A DNA stretch of 64,000 nt from NCBI GenBank assembly GCA_028284145.1, contig JANQSH010000205.1, positions 61,146 through 125,145 on the forward strand, given 5' to 3'. The position numbers were made by a program, and so were the translations under genes. The notes below the pieces were generated by a model. That model saw only the letters and a list, made by a program, of their open reading frames with translations. It was not told the origin of the DNA and made no database searches. Below are positions 26,652-36,367 of the stretch, piece by piece; position 1 is the first letter of the stretch, and every line of letters begins with the position of its first letter. This DNA is from Planctomycetaceae bacterium (lineage in GTDB: Bacteria > Planctomycetota > Planctomycetia > Planctomycetales > Planctomycetaceae).

Positions 26652-27958
26652 TGCGAATCGCCATCATCGGCACGGGCATTTCCGGTCTGGTCGCCGCGTA
26701 CAGACTTCACTCTCAACATGACATCGTGATGTTCGAGGCGAACAGTTATGTCGGTGGTCACACCAATACCGTTCACTTTGAATTGAATGGAGAACAGCAC
26801 TCTATCGACACCGGCTTCATCGTGTTCAACGATCGGACCTATCCCAATTTCATTGCTCTGCTGAATGAGTTGGGTATCGCGTCAGACCCGACGTCGATGA
26901 GTTTCAGTGTCCGAGCCGAACGGAATAGTCTGGAATACAATGGCACAAATCTGAACGGTCTGTTCGCGCAACGTCGAAATCTCTTCCGGCCGAAATTCTA
27001 CCGCATGTTGCAGGACATCCTCCGTTTCAATCACGAAGCCGAACAACTTCTGGAAGATGCAGGTGTTGAGCCCCTCACGGTGAAACGATTTCTTGACGCG
27101 CATCGATATTCAAAAGAATTTGTCAACTACTATTTGCTGCCGATGGGTGCGGCGATCTGGTCCTGCCCGCCGGCGACATTTGAATCCTTTCCGATGCGGT
27201 TTATCGCCGAGTTCTATCACCATCACGGGTTGCTCAGTATTCGCAATCGTCCGACGTGGCGGGTGATTCGGGGCGGCTCAGATCGGTATGTCGCAGCGTT
27301 GACAGAACCATTTCGGAATCAAATACGCCTGAACACACCGGTTAACCAGGTGCAACGGGGCGAACAGGAAGTCATCATTCAAACCAGTTCCGGTGATCGC
27401 AAGTCATTCGACGAAGTCATTTTTGCCTGCCACAGCGATCAGGCACTCAAGATTCTGGGTGATCAGGCCACGCCGTCCGAGCGCGCGATCCTCACCTCCT
27501 TTCCCTATAACGACAACACGGCCGTTCTGCATACTGATACATCTTTGCTGCCGCGTCGAAAACGGGCCTGGGCGAGTTGGAACTATCACTTGTGCGACGA
27601 TTGCACCCGGTATGCAACCGTCACGTACAACATGAATATCCTGCAGCACATCGAGTCGAAGCGTGACTTTCTGGTCACGCTCAATGAAGAAGAGTTGATC
27701 GATCCCGCAAAAATCATCAGGAAAATGCATTACAGTCACCCGGTCTTCACGACCGAACGGGCTCAGGTTCAGTCGCGACATCACGAGTTGATCCGCCACC
27801 ACCGCACATCGTTCTGCGGTGCATACTGGGGGAACGGGTTCCACGAAGATGGCGTCAACAGCGCGTTGGCCGTCTGCCGGAAATTTGAAAAAGCGCCGCT
27901 GCGACTGGAAACCGACGAATGCGTAACGCCGGACCTGGCAGAGATAGCGCCATCATGA
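26648..27958 (+). CDS. FAD-dependent amine-oxidase-like oxidoreductase (COG2907 type)
   Basis: 436 aa. The N-terminal dinucleotide-binding motif is '[17 protein letters not shown]', with '[16 protein letters not shown]' just after it, typical of flavin amine oxidase/desaturase folds. '[16 protein letters not shown]' and 'FGCA'-like C-terminal text ('[20 protein letters not shown]') mark the group found with DUF1365 and CFA-synthase genes. Homologues in such clusters act on methylated or unsaturated phospholipid acyl chains, for example in furan fatty acid formation. It overlaps the DCC gene and the DUF1365 gene by 4 nt each. The substrate here is inferred. Confidence 0.9.
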   Translation: MMRIAIIGTGISGLVAAYRLHSQHDIVMFEANSYVGGHTNTVHFELNGEQHSIDTGFIVFNDRTYPNFIALLNELGIASDPTSMSFSVRAERNSLEYNGTNLNGLFAQRRNLFRPKFYRMLQDILRFNHEAEQLLEDAGVEPLTVKRFLDAHRYSKEFVNYYLLPMGAAIWSCPPATFESFPMRFIAEFYHHHGLLSIRNRPTWRVIRGGSDRYVAALTEPFRNQIRLNTPVNQVQRGEQEVIIQTSSGDRKSFDEVIFACHSDQALKILGDQATPSERAILTSFPYNDNTAVLHTDTSLLPRRKRAWASWNYHLCDDCTRYATVTYNMNILQHIESKRDFLVTLNEEELIDPAKIIRKMHYSHPVFTTERAQVQSRHHELIRHHRTSFCGAYWGNGFHEDGVNSALAVCRKFEKAPLRLETDECVTPDLAEIAPS

Positions 27959-28728
27959 ACAGCCGCATTTATGAAGGGAAGGTGCAACACCACAGGCTCA
28001 ATCCCGTTCCCCATCAGTTTCGCTACTCCATCTGCATGTTGTACCTCGATCTGGATGAACTGGAAACGGTGTTTCGTGGACGCTGGTTGTGGTCGACGAA
28101 GCGAATGGCTCTGGCCCGTTTTCGCCGCGATGATCATCTTGGCAATCCGAAAATTCCTTTGGCATTTTCCGTTCGAAACGAGGTCGAGAAACAGTTGGGT
28201 TTTCGTCCGAATGGCCCCATTCGCCTGCTGACCAACCTGCGGTACTTTGGCTACGTTGCCAATCCCGTCAGTTTCTATTACTGCTTCGACGATACGGGCC
28301 AACATGTCGAGGCGATTCTCGCAGAGGTCAACAACACACCCTGGGGTGAACGACATTGTTACGTCCTCGCTGCCTGTTCCTCTGCTCCAGGGGAAGAAAT
28401 CACCGCGCGTCATGAAAAAGAATTTCACGTCTCCCCCTTCATGGGAATGGATCAGGAATATCGATGGAATCTGACGATGCCGGGAGAAGAATTGAGTTGT
28501 GGCATTGCCAATGTTGAACAGGGGCATACGATCTTTCACGCCTCGATGAAACTCTCACAGCGTGCCATCACTGGGTGGGAGTTATCGCGAGTGTTGATCC
28601 GGTACCCGCTGATGACCGCTCAGGTCACAACGGGCATTTACTGGCAGGCGTTGAAACTATGGTGGAAACGCGCGCCGTTCTTTCCGCACCCTGAAAAAAA
28701 CTCCCAACAGAAGGTCCTCGCGCAATGA
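27955..28728 (+). CDS. DUF1365 protein
   Basis: 257 aa from the ATG overlapping the previous stop by 4 nt. Typical DUF1365 features: '[19 protein letters not shown]' near the N-terminus, '[20 protein letters not shown]' in the middle (about residues 90-109), '[16 protein letters not shown]', and '[15 protein letters not shown]'. No catalytic mechanism is settled for the family. It nearly always sits between the FAD oxidoreductase and a CFA-synthase-like gene, as here, and in furan-fatty-acid producers a member is implicated in the oxygen-addition step. Confidence 0.9.
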   Translation: MNSRIYEGKVQHHRLNPVPHQFRYSICMLYLDLDELETVFRGRWLWSTKRMALARFRRDDHLGNPKIPLAFSVRNEVEKQLGFRPNGPIRLLTNLRYFGYVANPVSFYYCFDDTGQHVEAILAEVNNTPWGERHCYVLAACSSAPGEEITARHEKEFHVSPFMGMDQEYRWNLTMPGEELSCGIANVEQGHTIFHASMKLSQRAITGWELSRVLIRYPLMTAQVTTGIYWQALKLWWKRAPFFPHPEKNSQQKVLAQ

Positions 28729-30056
28729 CTCAAGTGACCATTTCAGCCGCTACACCTGTCAAAAATTCGTCGCAGTTGCACGATACCTCTCTACATTCCG
28801 CGCAACGGAAACCGCGACTCAGCGATCGGTTTGCTCGTAACACCGTCTTTCGTTCGCTCGACAATCTGCGGGATGGCCGGCTGACGGTACTGAGCCAGGC
28901 CGGTCTGAGGGCGTTTGGCGATCATCGCGAAGGCGACCTGCAATGTACGATTACTGTGCGCGACGAGACCTTTTTTCGTCGCGTGATGTGGGGCGGCAGT
29001 CTGGGGGCGGCGGAGGCCTATCTCGATGGCCTTTGGGACTGCGACGACCTGACAAATCTCATTCGTCTGTTCGCGCGAAACATGGAGACCTCCTCAGATG
29101 TCGGCGGTCGGTTTACCTGGCTCAAGGATCTGGCGGCACGGAGCTACCATGCCCTGCAAGCGAATACCAAAACGGGTTCGCGACGGAACGTTCACGAGCA
29201 TTACGATCTGGGTAACGATTTCTTCTCGCTTTTTCTTGATGAAACGATGATGTATTCTTCAGCGATTTTCGAGCGGGATAACATGACGCTTGCCGAGGCA
29301 TCAACCGCGAAACTGGATCGCATCTGCCGAAAACTGCAGCTTGAGCCTGACGACCATTTGTTGGAAATCGGGACCGGCTGGGGCGGATTGGCCCTGCATG
29401 TGGCAAAGAATTACGGCTGCAAAGTTACCACAACGACTATCTCTCAGGAGCAGTTCGAGTTCGCCCGACAGCGCATCACCGAAGCCGGATTAAGCGATCG
29501 GGTGAGACTCCTGCTGGAAGACTATCGTGACCTTAAAGGCCAGTACGACAGGTTGGTTTCGATTGAAATGATCGAAGCGGTCGGCAGTAAGTATTTCGAC
29601 ACCTACTTCCGCAAATGTGGCGAGTTGCTCAAGCCAACCGGCATGATGTTATTGCAGGGAATCACGATTCCGGAACAACGATACGGCCAGTACCTGAAGT
29701 CGTGCGATTTTATTCAGCGCTATATCTTCCCGGGTGGTTGCCTGCCTTCGATTCACGCCATCGGCGATTCCGTCGCGAGGGAAACCGACATGCGGTTTCT
29801 GCATCTCGAAGACTTTGCCGGGCATTATGCACAAACACTGCGCGAATGGCGAAACCGGTTTTTGAATCAACTGGATCGCGTGCGGGAAATGGGGTTTTCC
29901 GAGCGGTTCATACGCATGTGGGACTACTACTTCTGCTATTGCGAAGGCGCATTCCTCGAACGAGCGACCGGCGTTGTGCAATTACTGTTGGGCAAGCCGG
30001 GTTGTCAGTCAGATGTGACAGTGGATCAGGTTGGCGTTGCCGGGAAAGGTGAATAA
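28725..30056 (+). CDS. Cyclopropane-fatty-acid synthase-like SAM methyltransferase
   Basis: 443 aa, overlapping DUF1365 by 4 nt. Motifs: '[21 protein letters not shown]' (in two parts; the hallmark of CFA synthases), SAM-binding '[16 protein letters not shown]' (about residue 205), '[14 protein letters not shown]', '[17 protein letters not shown]', and the C-terminal 'GALKPGG'-equivalent '[20 protein letters not shown]'. It methylates phospholipid acyl-chain double bonds, giving cyclopropane or methyl-branched products. A long Ser/Arg-rich N-terminus precedes the core. Which product it makes depends on the oxidoreductases in this operon. Confidence 0.93.
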   Translation: MTQVTISAATPVKNSSQLHDTSLHSAQRKPRLSDRFARNTVFRSLDNLRDGRLTVLSQAGLRAFGDHREGDLQCTITVRDETFFRRVMWGGSLGAAEAYLDGLWDCDDLTNLIRLFARNMETSSDVGGRFTWLKDLAARSYHALQANTKTGSRRNVHEHYDLGNDFFSLFLDETMMYSSAIFERDNMTLAEASTAKLDRICRKLQLEPDDHLLEIGTGWGGLALHVAKNYGCKVTTTTISQEQFEFARQRITEAGLSDRVRLLLEDYRDLKGQYDRLVSIEMIEAVGSKYFDTYFRKCGELLKPTGMMLLQGITIPEQRYGQYLKSCDFIQRYIFPGGCLPSIHAIGDSVARETDMRFLHLEDFAGHYAQTLREWRNRFLNQLDRVREMGFSERFIRMWDYYFCYCEGAFLERATGVVQLLLGKPGCQSDVTVDQVGVAGKGE

Positions 30057-30059
30057 CCC

Positions 30060-31145
30060 ATGTTGATGGATATGGTGAACGTCGCCCTGCATGCGACCGA
30101 AAAAGGTCTGCTTCCAGATACGATCACGCGATTTGGCATCAGAAGATTGTTGAAGCAGCGTTTGCGTGAAGTGGGGCAGGGAAGTTGTGAAGAGTGGCAG
30201 GCCCGGCTTGGTGAGTTTCTCGACTCTGCCGACACAGCACCAGTCGCTCTGATCCCGGAACGGGCCAACGAACAGCATTACGAAGTTCCCTCCGCATTCT
30301 TTCGGCACGTACTCGGACCTCGTCTGAAGTACAGTTGCTGCCACTGGCCGGACGGCGTACATCAACTGGAGCAGGCGGAAGAAGCCGCTCTCAAAGTAAC
30401 TTGCGAACGGGCCGGTTTACAGGATGGCATGGACATTCTGGAACTTGGGTGTGGCTGGGGTTCGCTGACACTCTGGATGGCAAAACGCTATCCCGCAAGT
30501 CGCATCACGGCTGTCTCCAACTCCAGCACGCAGAAAGACGATATCGACCGGCAGGTGGCCAGGCTTGAGTTGGAAAATGTCCGCGTGATCACAGCCGACA
30601 TGAACGACTTCTCCCCCGATGAACAATTCGACCGCGTCGTTTCGATCGAGATGTTCGAGCACATGCGGAATCATCGCGAATTATTGCGGCGGATTTCGCA
30701 TTGGCTCAAACCAAAGGGCAAACTGTTCGTGCACATTTTCTGCCATCGCGAATTCACCTACACCTTCGAGGACAACGGACCGAATGACTGGATGAGTCGG
30801 CATTTCTTCTCCGGAGGAATCATGCCCGGAGACGATCTGCTGGTACACTATCAGGATGATTTGAAATTGGCCTGTCAGTGGCGCTGGAATGGTCTGCATT
30901 ACGCGAAAACCTGCAATTCCTGGTTGGCCAACATGGATCACCAGCGGGATGCCATTCTACCTCTGTTCGAGGAGACATACGGACGTGACAAAGCTGAACT
31001 CTGGTTTGTTCGCTGGCGGCTCTTCTTCCTCGCCTGTGCCGAGTTGTTCGATTACCGCGGTGGCGATGAATGGTGGGTCTCGCATTATCTGTTCGAGAAA
31101 CATCCGAGACTGGCGGCAGTCGGTGAAACTGAACGAGGCGTTTGA
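30060..31145 (+). CDS. Second CFA-synthase-like / coclaurine N-methyltransferase-type SAM methyltransferase
   Basis: 361 aa, starting 3 bases after the first methyltransferase stop. 'NEQHYEVPSAFFRHVLGPRL' replaces the usual 'HYDLGNDFY', and 'ILELGCGWGSLTLWMAKRYP' is the SAM motif. 'VVSIEMFEHMRNH' and 'FVHIFCHREFTYTFEDNG' follow, close to the plant and bacterial coclaurine N-methyltransferase-like branch rather than classic CFA synthases. A C-terminal 'WWVSHYLFEKHP' is typical of that branch. It is clearly divergent from its neighbour, so the two probably do different methylations. Confidence 0.9.
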   Translation: MLMDMVNVALHATEKGLLPDTITRFGIRRLLKQRLREVGQGSCEEWQARLGEFLDSADTAPVALIPERANEQHYEVPSAFFRHVLGPRLKYSCCHWPDGVHQLEQAEEAALKVTCERAGLQDGMDILELGCGWGSLTLWMAKRYPASRITAVSNSSTQKDDIDRQVARLELENVRVITADMNDFSPDEQFDRVVSIEMFEHMRNHRELLRRISHWLKPKGKLFVHIFCHREFTYTFEDNGPNDWMSRHFFSGGIMPGDDLLVHYQDDLKLACQWRWNGLHYAKTCNSWLANMDHQRDAILPLFEETYGRDKAELWFVRWRLFFLACAELFDYRGGDEWWVSHYLFEKHPRLAAVGETERGV

Positions 31146-31934
31146 TTGGTACTTTCTGACCTGTTTTTGATTAACGCGACTGTCATTGCCGGCATGATGT
31201 TTGTCGTCTGGCTCATCAGTCTGCCGTTGCGCGATGTCAGCATCATCGACCTGATGTGGGGATCTGGCTTCGTCGTCGTTACCTGGTGTTCGCTGTTTTT
31301 GACTCAAGCTTTTCATCTGTGGGCATGGATTCTTGTAGGCTGTGTGACTCTCTGGGGAGTACGGTTGAGTGGGTATCTTGTTTGGCGGAACCTGGGCAAG
31401 CCGGAGGATTTTCGGTATCGCCAGATGCGGAAAAAAAATGGCCGTTGGTTTCCGCTGTTGAGTCTGCTCATTGTCTTCTGGTTACAGGGGGCAATCATGT
31501 GGATTGTTTCTCTTCCTGTTCAGACAGCGATGCTCGTTTCTGAATCGGATGGAATGAACCTGATTGCAGGCGTGGGCGTATTGATCTGGTTGATTGGGCT
31601 GATGTTTGAATCGATTGGTGACTTTCAGCTTGCCAAATTCAAATCCAACCCCGTCAACGAGGGAAAGGTTCTGGATAGCGGGTTGTGGCGATACACACGG
31701 CACCCGAATTATTTCGGCGACTTTCTCATCTGGTGGGGCCTGTACTTTATCGCGTTTGGCGATGGCTGCTATTGGTGGACGATAATCGGTCCGGTTATGA
31801 TGTCGATCTTTCTGATGCACGTTTCAGGCGTCACGCTGCTGGAAAAATCTCTGAAGGATCGCAAACCGGAATACGCGAACTACATCGCCCGCACCAGCGC
31901 ATTCTTTCCCGCACCACCCAGGCGAAGCCGTTGA
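31146..31934 (+). CDS. DUF1295 membrane protein (steroid 5-alpha-reductase-like)
   Basis: 262 aa, TTG start directly after the previous stop codon. It has about six membrane segments ('VIAGMMFVVWLISLPL', 'LTQAFHLWAWILVGCVTLW') and the conserved C-terminal 'LWRYTRHPNYFGDFLIWWG' signature shared with sterol reductases and isoprenylcysteine methyltransferase-like enzymes, which binds NADPH or SAM. It is often encoded next to the coclaurine-type methyltransferase. It closes the operon; the gap after it is 477 bases and holds repeat copy 5. Confidence 0.9.
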   Translation: MVLSDLFLINATVIAGMMFVVWLISLPLRDVSIIDLMWGSGFVVVTWCSLFLTQAFHLWAWILVGCVTLWGVRLSGYLVWRNLGKPEDFRYRQMRKKNGRWFPLLSLLIVFWLQGAIMWIVSLPVQTAMLVSESDGMNLIAGVGVLIWLIGLMFESIGDFQLAKFKSNPVNEGKVLDSGLWRYTRHPNYFGDFLIWWGLYFIAFGDGCYWWTIIGPVMMSIFLMHVSGVTLLEKSLKDRKPEYANYIARTSAFFPAPPRRSR

Positions 31935-32411
31935 GCGTTCGCGCGGAATGAACCATCGCGATCGTAATTCATGGAACGTCATACACTCTATGAATAGTAC
32001 CTGGTCGGCTGTTTCTGCCTTGCCCCGTTGGAATTATTGTGCGATGCCACTATCCTGTTCATCATAAGAAATTCACGCCCTCTTGAATCGTTCCTGGCTC
32101 GTGCAAATCGACGTTTGCGGGACAATTTACGATTCCAGCGTCACGGAGATGCGGATATTCCTTTCTTTGCTGCGATCGTGGTTCGTTGCGGTAAAAAAGT
32201 GTCGTGGCTGGGGACTGGGGGCGTATTACGCTCTTCCGCGCGTGATGGATGTTGTTCGGCCTGCAATACAGGTCCCACGAGCCAGAGGCGTCACACCAGA
32301 CAATAAACTGCTATAGATTATGGAAATCGTGTCGCTCGGCAGGAAGGAGCGAAAGCCGAGTCAGACAGAACCACGAGGAAAGAAATTCCGTGCCACAATC
32401 GTGAATTCGAC
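31935..32411. other. Intergenic region with repeat remnants
   Basis: Contains repeat copy 5 (32221-32314) and, near 32088-32120, a fragment reading 'ttcctggctcgtgcaaatcg' that may be a degraded second copy. No gene is visible; a promoter for aroK should lie near 32320-32400. Confidence 0.5.
32221..32314 (-). repeat. Dispersed ~100-bp intergenic repeat, copy 5
   Basis: Reverse-oriented copy: 'gcgtattacgctcttccgcg' at one end, 'ggcctgcaatacaggtcc' as core, 'ataaactgcta' at the other end. It lies upstream of aroK. Confidence 0.8.
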
Positions 32412-32990
32412 ATGCCTGTAAAAGTTCAATCCGACATCATTACGCTCATCGGCTATCGTGGCTGTGGGAAGACCAGCGTTGCCCAGCGGCTGGCCAGATT
32501 GCTCGACTGGTATTGGGTCGACGCGGATGTCGTGATTGAACAGCGAGCCGGCAAGACGATTGCACAGATTTTCGCCGATGAAGGGGAATCGCATTTCCGT
32601 CAACTCGAATTTGCGTCTCTGCAGGAATTGCTGACGCGGGAACGACTGGTCATCGCTGCCGGTGGCGGGGCGATATTGAACGAACAGACCCGCAACAACA
32701 TGAAAGACGCCGGTCCGGTCGTCTGGCTGACAGCCGAGACCAAAACTCTGGCTGCCCGCATTGCCGGTGACGAGTTGACCGGCCAGCGTCGCCCCGGCTT
32801 GACCGATCAGGGTGCGCTTGAGGAAATCGAAACGGTCCTCGCTACACGATTGCCGTTGTATGAAGCGTGCGCTACGATGATGGTTTCGACAGATAACGCC
32901 ACACTCGATGAAGTGGCCTCTCAAATCTTTGCACGGCTGCCAGAAGCGATGAAACCACAATTCCCCAACGACACCGGAGCCGCCTCATGA
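32412..32990 (+). CDS. aroK: Shikimate kinase
   Basis: 192 aa. Phosphorylates shikimate in the aromatic amino-acid pathway. Walker A is 'LIGYRGCGKTSVAQRLA' (about residues 12-28), the shikimate-binding Asp is in 'WVDADVVIEQRAGKTI', 'HFRQLEFASLQEL' carries the conserved Arg-x-x-E, 'VIAAGGGAIL' is the GGG motif and 'GQRRPGL' the lid arginine. All key residues are present. The stop overlaps the prepilin-peptidase start by 4 nt, so the two are co-translated although functionally unrelated. Confidence 0.93.
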   Translation: MPVKVQSDIITLIGYRGCGKTSVAQRLARLLDWYWVDADVVIEQRAGKTIAQIFADEGESHFRQLEFASLQELLTRERLVIAAGGGAILNEQTRNNMKDAGPVVWLTAETKTLAARIAGDELTGQRRPGLTDQGALEEIETVLATRLPLYEACATMMVSTDNATLDEVASQIFARLPEAMKPQFPNDTGAAS

Positions 32991-34294
32991 GTTGGCCCGA
33001 TGTCCCGCATTGGACACTGACAATCTGGCTGTTCGCACTGGGGGCAACCATCGGCAGCTTCTTGAATGTCTGTATCCTTCGCATTCCCGATAAGGAAACG
33101 CTGGGTGATCAGATCCGTGCTCTGTTTCATCCCCCCTCGCGCTGCCCACGCTGTTTCTCACGGATTCGCGCGATCGACAACATCCCGATTTTCGGCTGGC
33201 TCAAGTTGAAGGGCAAATGCCGTAACTGCCAGAAGAAAATCTCCTTCCGCTACCCGGCGATCGAATTGTTCAATGGCATTCTGTTCGTACTCGCTTACTG
33301 GTTTATTGTGCCGGAATCGGGCCGGCTGGTCGATAGTTGTCTGTTCACCCCGAGTGGAATCGGTATCACCGGTGGCCAACCAAACGGACAATGGTGGTCG
33401 GTTGAGGTCTATTCGATTTTCCGCTTCGCCTGGTACATGGTACTGATCGAAGCACTGGTTGTTGCGACCTTTATCGACTTCGATCTGATGATCATCCCTG
33501 AGGCGTCCACTTTCCCGGCAACGCTCGTGGGAATTACTGGTGCGTTTGTTGCCGGTTCCTTCTGGCTGGTGCCACTCTGGTTTCAATCACCCGGACATCT
33601 GCAGCCGTTAATCCAGATGTTCCCTTCATGGATTGCCAAATACATCCCCGGGACAACTGCCACCGGTTGGATCGCCTTTTACCCACACTTGCACGCGATG
33701 GGCAACAGTCTGGCCGGCATGGTCGCGGGCTGGTGCATTATTCAAGTGGTGCGAGGTCTGGGGAGTTGGGCTTTGAAGCGGGAAGCGATGGGCCTGGGTG
33801 ATGCCTACCTGATGGCGATGATCGGCGCCTTCATGGGTTGGCAGGCGGTCGTAGTCGTCTTTTTTCTCGCACCGCTTTGTGCACTCGTTGTCGTCGCAAC
33901 GGTGTTCCTGTTCCGTCGCGATTCCGAAATTCCATACGGACCATACATTTCTCTGGCGACCTTGTTGCTGATTCTCGGGTGGCGGGACATCTGGCCGCGC
34001 GTCGAAGGCGTGTTTGCCCTGGGACCTTTGCTGCCGGTGTTGTTTGTCGTCATGGCTGTGATGCTGGTGGTAATTCTGTTTTTCATGCAGATCGTCAAGC
34101 GCCTGCTCGGCATCCCGTTGTACTTTGATGAATACGAAGGGGAATGGACGTCTGCCGATCAGTTGACGTACCTCCAGGGGGAAAATGTCGATCATCAGCA
34201 GGGACGCTGGCGGAACGACTGTTGGCCGGGCATGCAGTCCGGTCGGGGAACATCTTACAATGATCAGTGGCGTCGTGGCTGTGATGGGAAGTAG
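32987..34294 (+). CDS. Type IV prepilin peptidase (A24 family)
   Basis: 435 aa. A membrane aspartic peptidase that cleaves, and usually N-methylates, type IV pilin-like precursors such as the DUF1559 protein encoded at 40358. 'ATIGSFLNVCILRIP' opens the N-terminal methylase domain. Two CxxC pairs, 'CPRCFSRIRAIDN' and 'KCRNCQKKISFRYPAIE', bind zinc. The catalytic Asp pair is in 'FIDFDLMIIPEA' and 'MGLGDAYLMAMIGAFMGW'. It is longer than typical (about 250-290 aa) because of extended loops and a ~60-residue hydrophilic C-terminus with 'DEYEGEWTSADQLTYLQ'. Confidence 0.92.
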   Translation: MSWPDVPHWTLTIWLFALGATIGSFLNVCILRIPDKETLGDQIRALFHPPSRCPRCFSRIRAIDNIPIFGWLKLKGKCRNCQKKISFRYPAIELFNGILFVLAYWFIVPESGRLVDSCLFTPSGIGITGGQPNGQWWSVEVYSIFRFAWYMVLIEALVVATFIDFDLMIIPEASTFPATLVGITGAFVAGSFWLVPLWFQSPGHLQPLIQMFPSWIAKYIPGTTATGWIAFYPHLHAMGNSLAGMVAGWCIIQVVRGLGSWALKREAMGLGDAYLMAMIGAFMGWQAVVVVFFLAPLCALVVVATVFLFRRDSEIPYGPYISLATLLLILGWRDIWPRVEGVFALGPLLPVLFVVMAVMLVVILFFMQIVKRLLGIPLYFDEYEGEWTSADQLTYLQGENVDHQQGRWRNDCWPGMQSGRGTSYNDQWRRGCDGK

Positions 34295-34451
34295 CGAACC
34301 GGGTTTACCGGGTTTTGGGAAGATGTGCCTGGCTTCCTGAAGTCACAATGATTCAGGCATTTGGTGCCATGCAACGCCTGCATCGTGACAGCAGGACAAG
34401 CATGTTGGGGTTTGTTAAATCTCACTCAACCTACGACAGAAAACTGAGCAG

Positions 34452-35987
34452 ATGTCCAAACAGAAGATTGATCGATTCGAGAAAGCCCGGCTCGAAAAGC
34501 TGGAAAAAATTGAAGAACTGGGCCGTGACCCGTGGGGCGAGCGGTTTGATAATCACATCGCGATTTCCCATGCACGTGACAAGGCACCGGAGGAGCCGGG
34601 TGAGGAAGGCGAAACCGTCCGTGTCGCCGGCCGGATCATGCTGCGACGCAAGGCGGGCAAACTCCGCTTCTACGACATTCAGGATTATTCCGGAAAAATC
34701 CAGTTGCTGTTTTCGCGAGGCGATCTGTCGCAGGAAAACTGGGATCTGATGGGGACGCTCGACCTGGGGGATCTAATCGGCATCGACGGAAAATTACGCC
34801 AGACCGATTCCGGGGAGATTTCGGTCTTCGTGGAAGAGTTGACCGTTTTATGCAAGTCGCTCGCGCAGCCACCGGAGAAATTCCACGGCGCAAAGGACAC
34901 CGAAATGCTGCTGAGGCAGCGGTATCTCGATTTGATCTACAACAAAGGCGTGCTCGACAAAATGCTCAAGCGGACGAAGATTATCGATTCCGTCCGCCAG
35001 ACCTTGCGGGCTGCCAACTTCGCAGAAGTCGAAACGCCCGTCCTGCACGCGATTGCCGGTGGTGCGGCGGCTCGTCCTTTTGTCACACATCACAACACGC
35101 TCGACATCGAACTCTATATGCGGATTGCCTTGGAGCTGCATCTCAAGCGATTGATGGTCGGTGGCATCGAGCGGGTGTATGAAATCGGTCGCGTCTTCCG
35201 GAACGAAGGGATCGACGCAACCCACAACCCTGAGTTCACAATGATCGAGATCTATCAGGCGTATGGCAATTACGAGACGATGATGGATCTTACTGAGGCG
35301 ATCGTCACCGATGCCGTAAAAACGGTTTCTGACAGCATGGTACTCCCCTGGGGTGACACGACGATCGACTTCTCTTCCCCCTGGCCACGCAAAACATACG
35401 GAGAACTTTTTGCCGAACATGCCGGTTGCGATATGCAGGATACGGCAGCCGTGCGGAAAGTCGCCGAACAGCAGGCCGGGCAGGGGAACATCACCCGTGA
35501 GTTCATTGAGAAGATGAACTCGTCGGAAGTGCATCCGGATGTCATTGTCAATGAGGTGTTTGAAGTGTGTGTCGAGGACGCGCTCACCGGACCGATCCTT
35601 GTGATCGATTACCCCGCTTCCATTTGTCCGCTGACCAAACGGAAAAAAGGAGTCCCTCACATCGCCGAGCGATTTGAACTGTTCATTCACGGGATGGAAC
35701 TGGCGAATGCCTACACTGAATTGAATGATCCGCGACTGCAGGAGGAGTTGTTCCGCACTCAACTGGCGGGGATGGATGAAGAGGAATCGATGGCGAGGAT
35801 GGATCACGATTTTGTGCGGGCATTGAAAGTCGGCATGCCCCCGGCGGGCGGTTTGGGGATCGGCATCGACCGCCTCGTGATGTTGCTGACCAATAGCCAG
35901 AGCATTCGTGACGTGATCTTCTTCCCGTTGTTGCGACCGGAAGGCGCTCCGGCGAAGAAGGAAGGAGGAAAAGCTTCGAAGGCATGA
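34452..35987 (+). CDS. lysS: Lysyl-tRNA synthetase, class II
   Basis: 511 aa. Charges tRNA-Lys. An OB-fold anticodon-binding domain covers about residues 55-165 ('[21 protein letters not shown]'). Class II motifs follow: motif 2 '[20 protein letters not shown]' (about 250-270) and motif 3 '[23 protein letters not shown]' (about 465-490, in two parts). The ATG at 34452 follows a weak SD; the tail '[10 protein letters not shown]' is Lys-rich. Stand-alone gene with a large antisense shadow frame that I do not accept. Confidence 0.95.
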   Translation: MSKQKIDRFEKARLEKLEKIEELGRDPWGERFDNHIAISHARDKAPEEPGEEGETVRVAGRIMLRRKAGKLRFYDIQDYSGKIQLLFSRGDLSQENWDLMGTLDLGDLIGIDGKLRQTDSGEISVFVEELTVLCKSLAQPPEKFHGAKDTEMLLRQRYLDLIYNKGVLDKMLKRTKIIDSVRQTLRAANFAEVETPVLHAIAGGAAARPFVTHHNTLDIELYMRIALELHLKRLMVGGIERVYEIGRVFRNEGIDATHNPEFTMIEIYQAYGNYETMMDLTEAIVTDAVKTVSDSMVLPWGDTTIDFSSPWPRKTYGELFAEHAGCDMQDTAAVRKVAEQQAGQGNITREFIEKMNSSEVHPDVIVNEVFEVCVEDALTGPILVIDYPASICPLTKRKKGVPHIAERFELFIHGMELANAYTELNDPRLQEELFRTQLAGMDEEESMARMDHDFVRALKVGMPPAGGLGIGIDRLVMLLTNSQSIRDVIFFPLLRPEGAPAKKEGGKASKA

Positions 35988-36194
35988 TGTCCACGGAGGT
36001 TCACGTTTCGCCGGTGTACAGCCGCCGCCTTGCAATCACCCTAATCCCCTTACTCAAAAAAGCTTGCGTTATTTCCAGTCTACACAAAATGTTGTGTAAA
36101 ACTGCCCGTGACACCGATGGCGAAAAAGCATAGAACTACCCGCTCAATTATTCCCCCATAGCCGTGTTGCTGCGCAACGCGGAATCATCTTTTC

Positions 36195-36250
36195 ATTCCC
36201 ATAAAAATGGGAATCCATTCTTTGATCTGGATTCCCGCGTTCGCGGGAAT
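36195..36250. repeat. Twin REP-like hairpins of the widespread 'VIPANAGIQ/HSRERGNP' type
   Basis: Two hairpins in tandem: 'attcccat...atgggaat' (36195-36214) and the perfect 9-bp stem 'attcccgcgttcgcgggaat' (36231-36250). The second translates to 'VIPANAGIQ' and 'HSRERGNP' in different frames, a signature of short palindromic repeats seen in many bacterial phyla. It is in the gap between lysS and the exporter permease; the rest of 35988-36367 shows nothing. Confidence 0.85.
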
Positions 36251-36367
36251 GACAAATATGTGCACGGGTGCCACTGACGACAAGTTGCCAGTGCTGATCA
36301 ACAACGACGATAAACCAGCGACGCGCAAGAGCGTGTCCAACAAACCACACAAGCCAAGGATGGCTCG

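Noticed and set aside
34848..36035. 395-aa open frame antisense to lysS
   Set aside because: It mirrors lysS over its whole length, has no start signal and no recognisable motif. GC-rich codon use of the real gene explains the open complementary frame.
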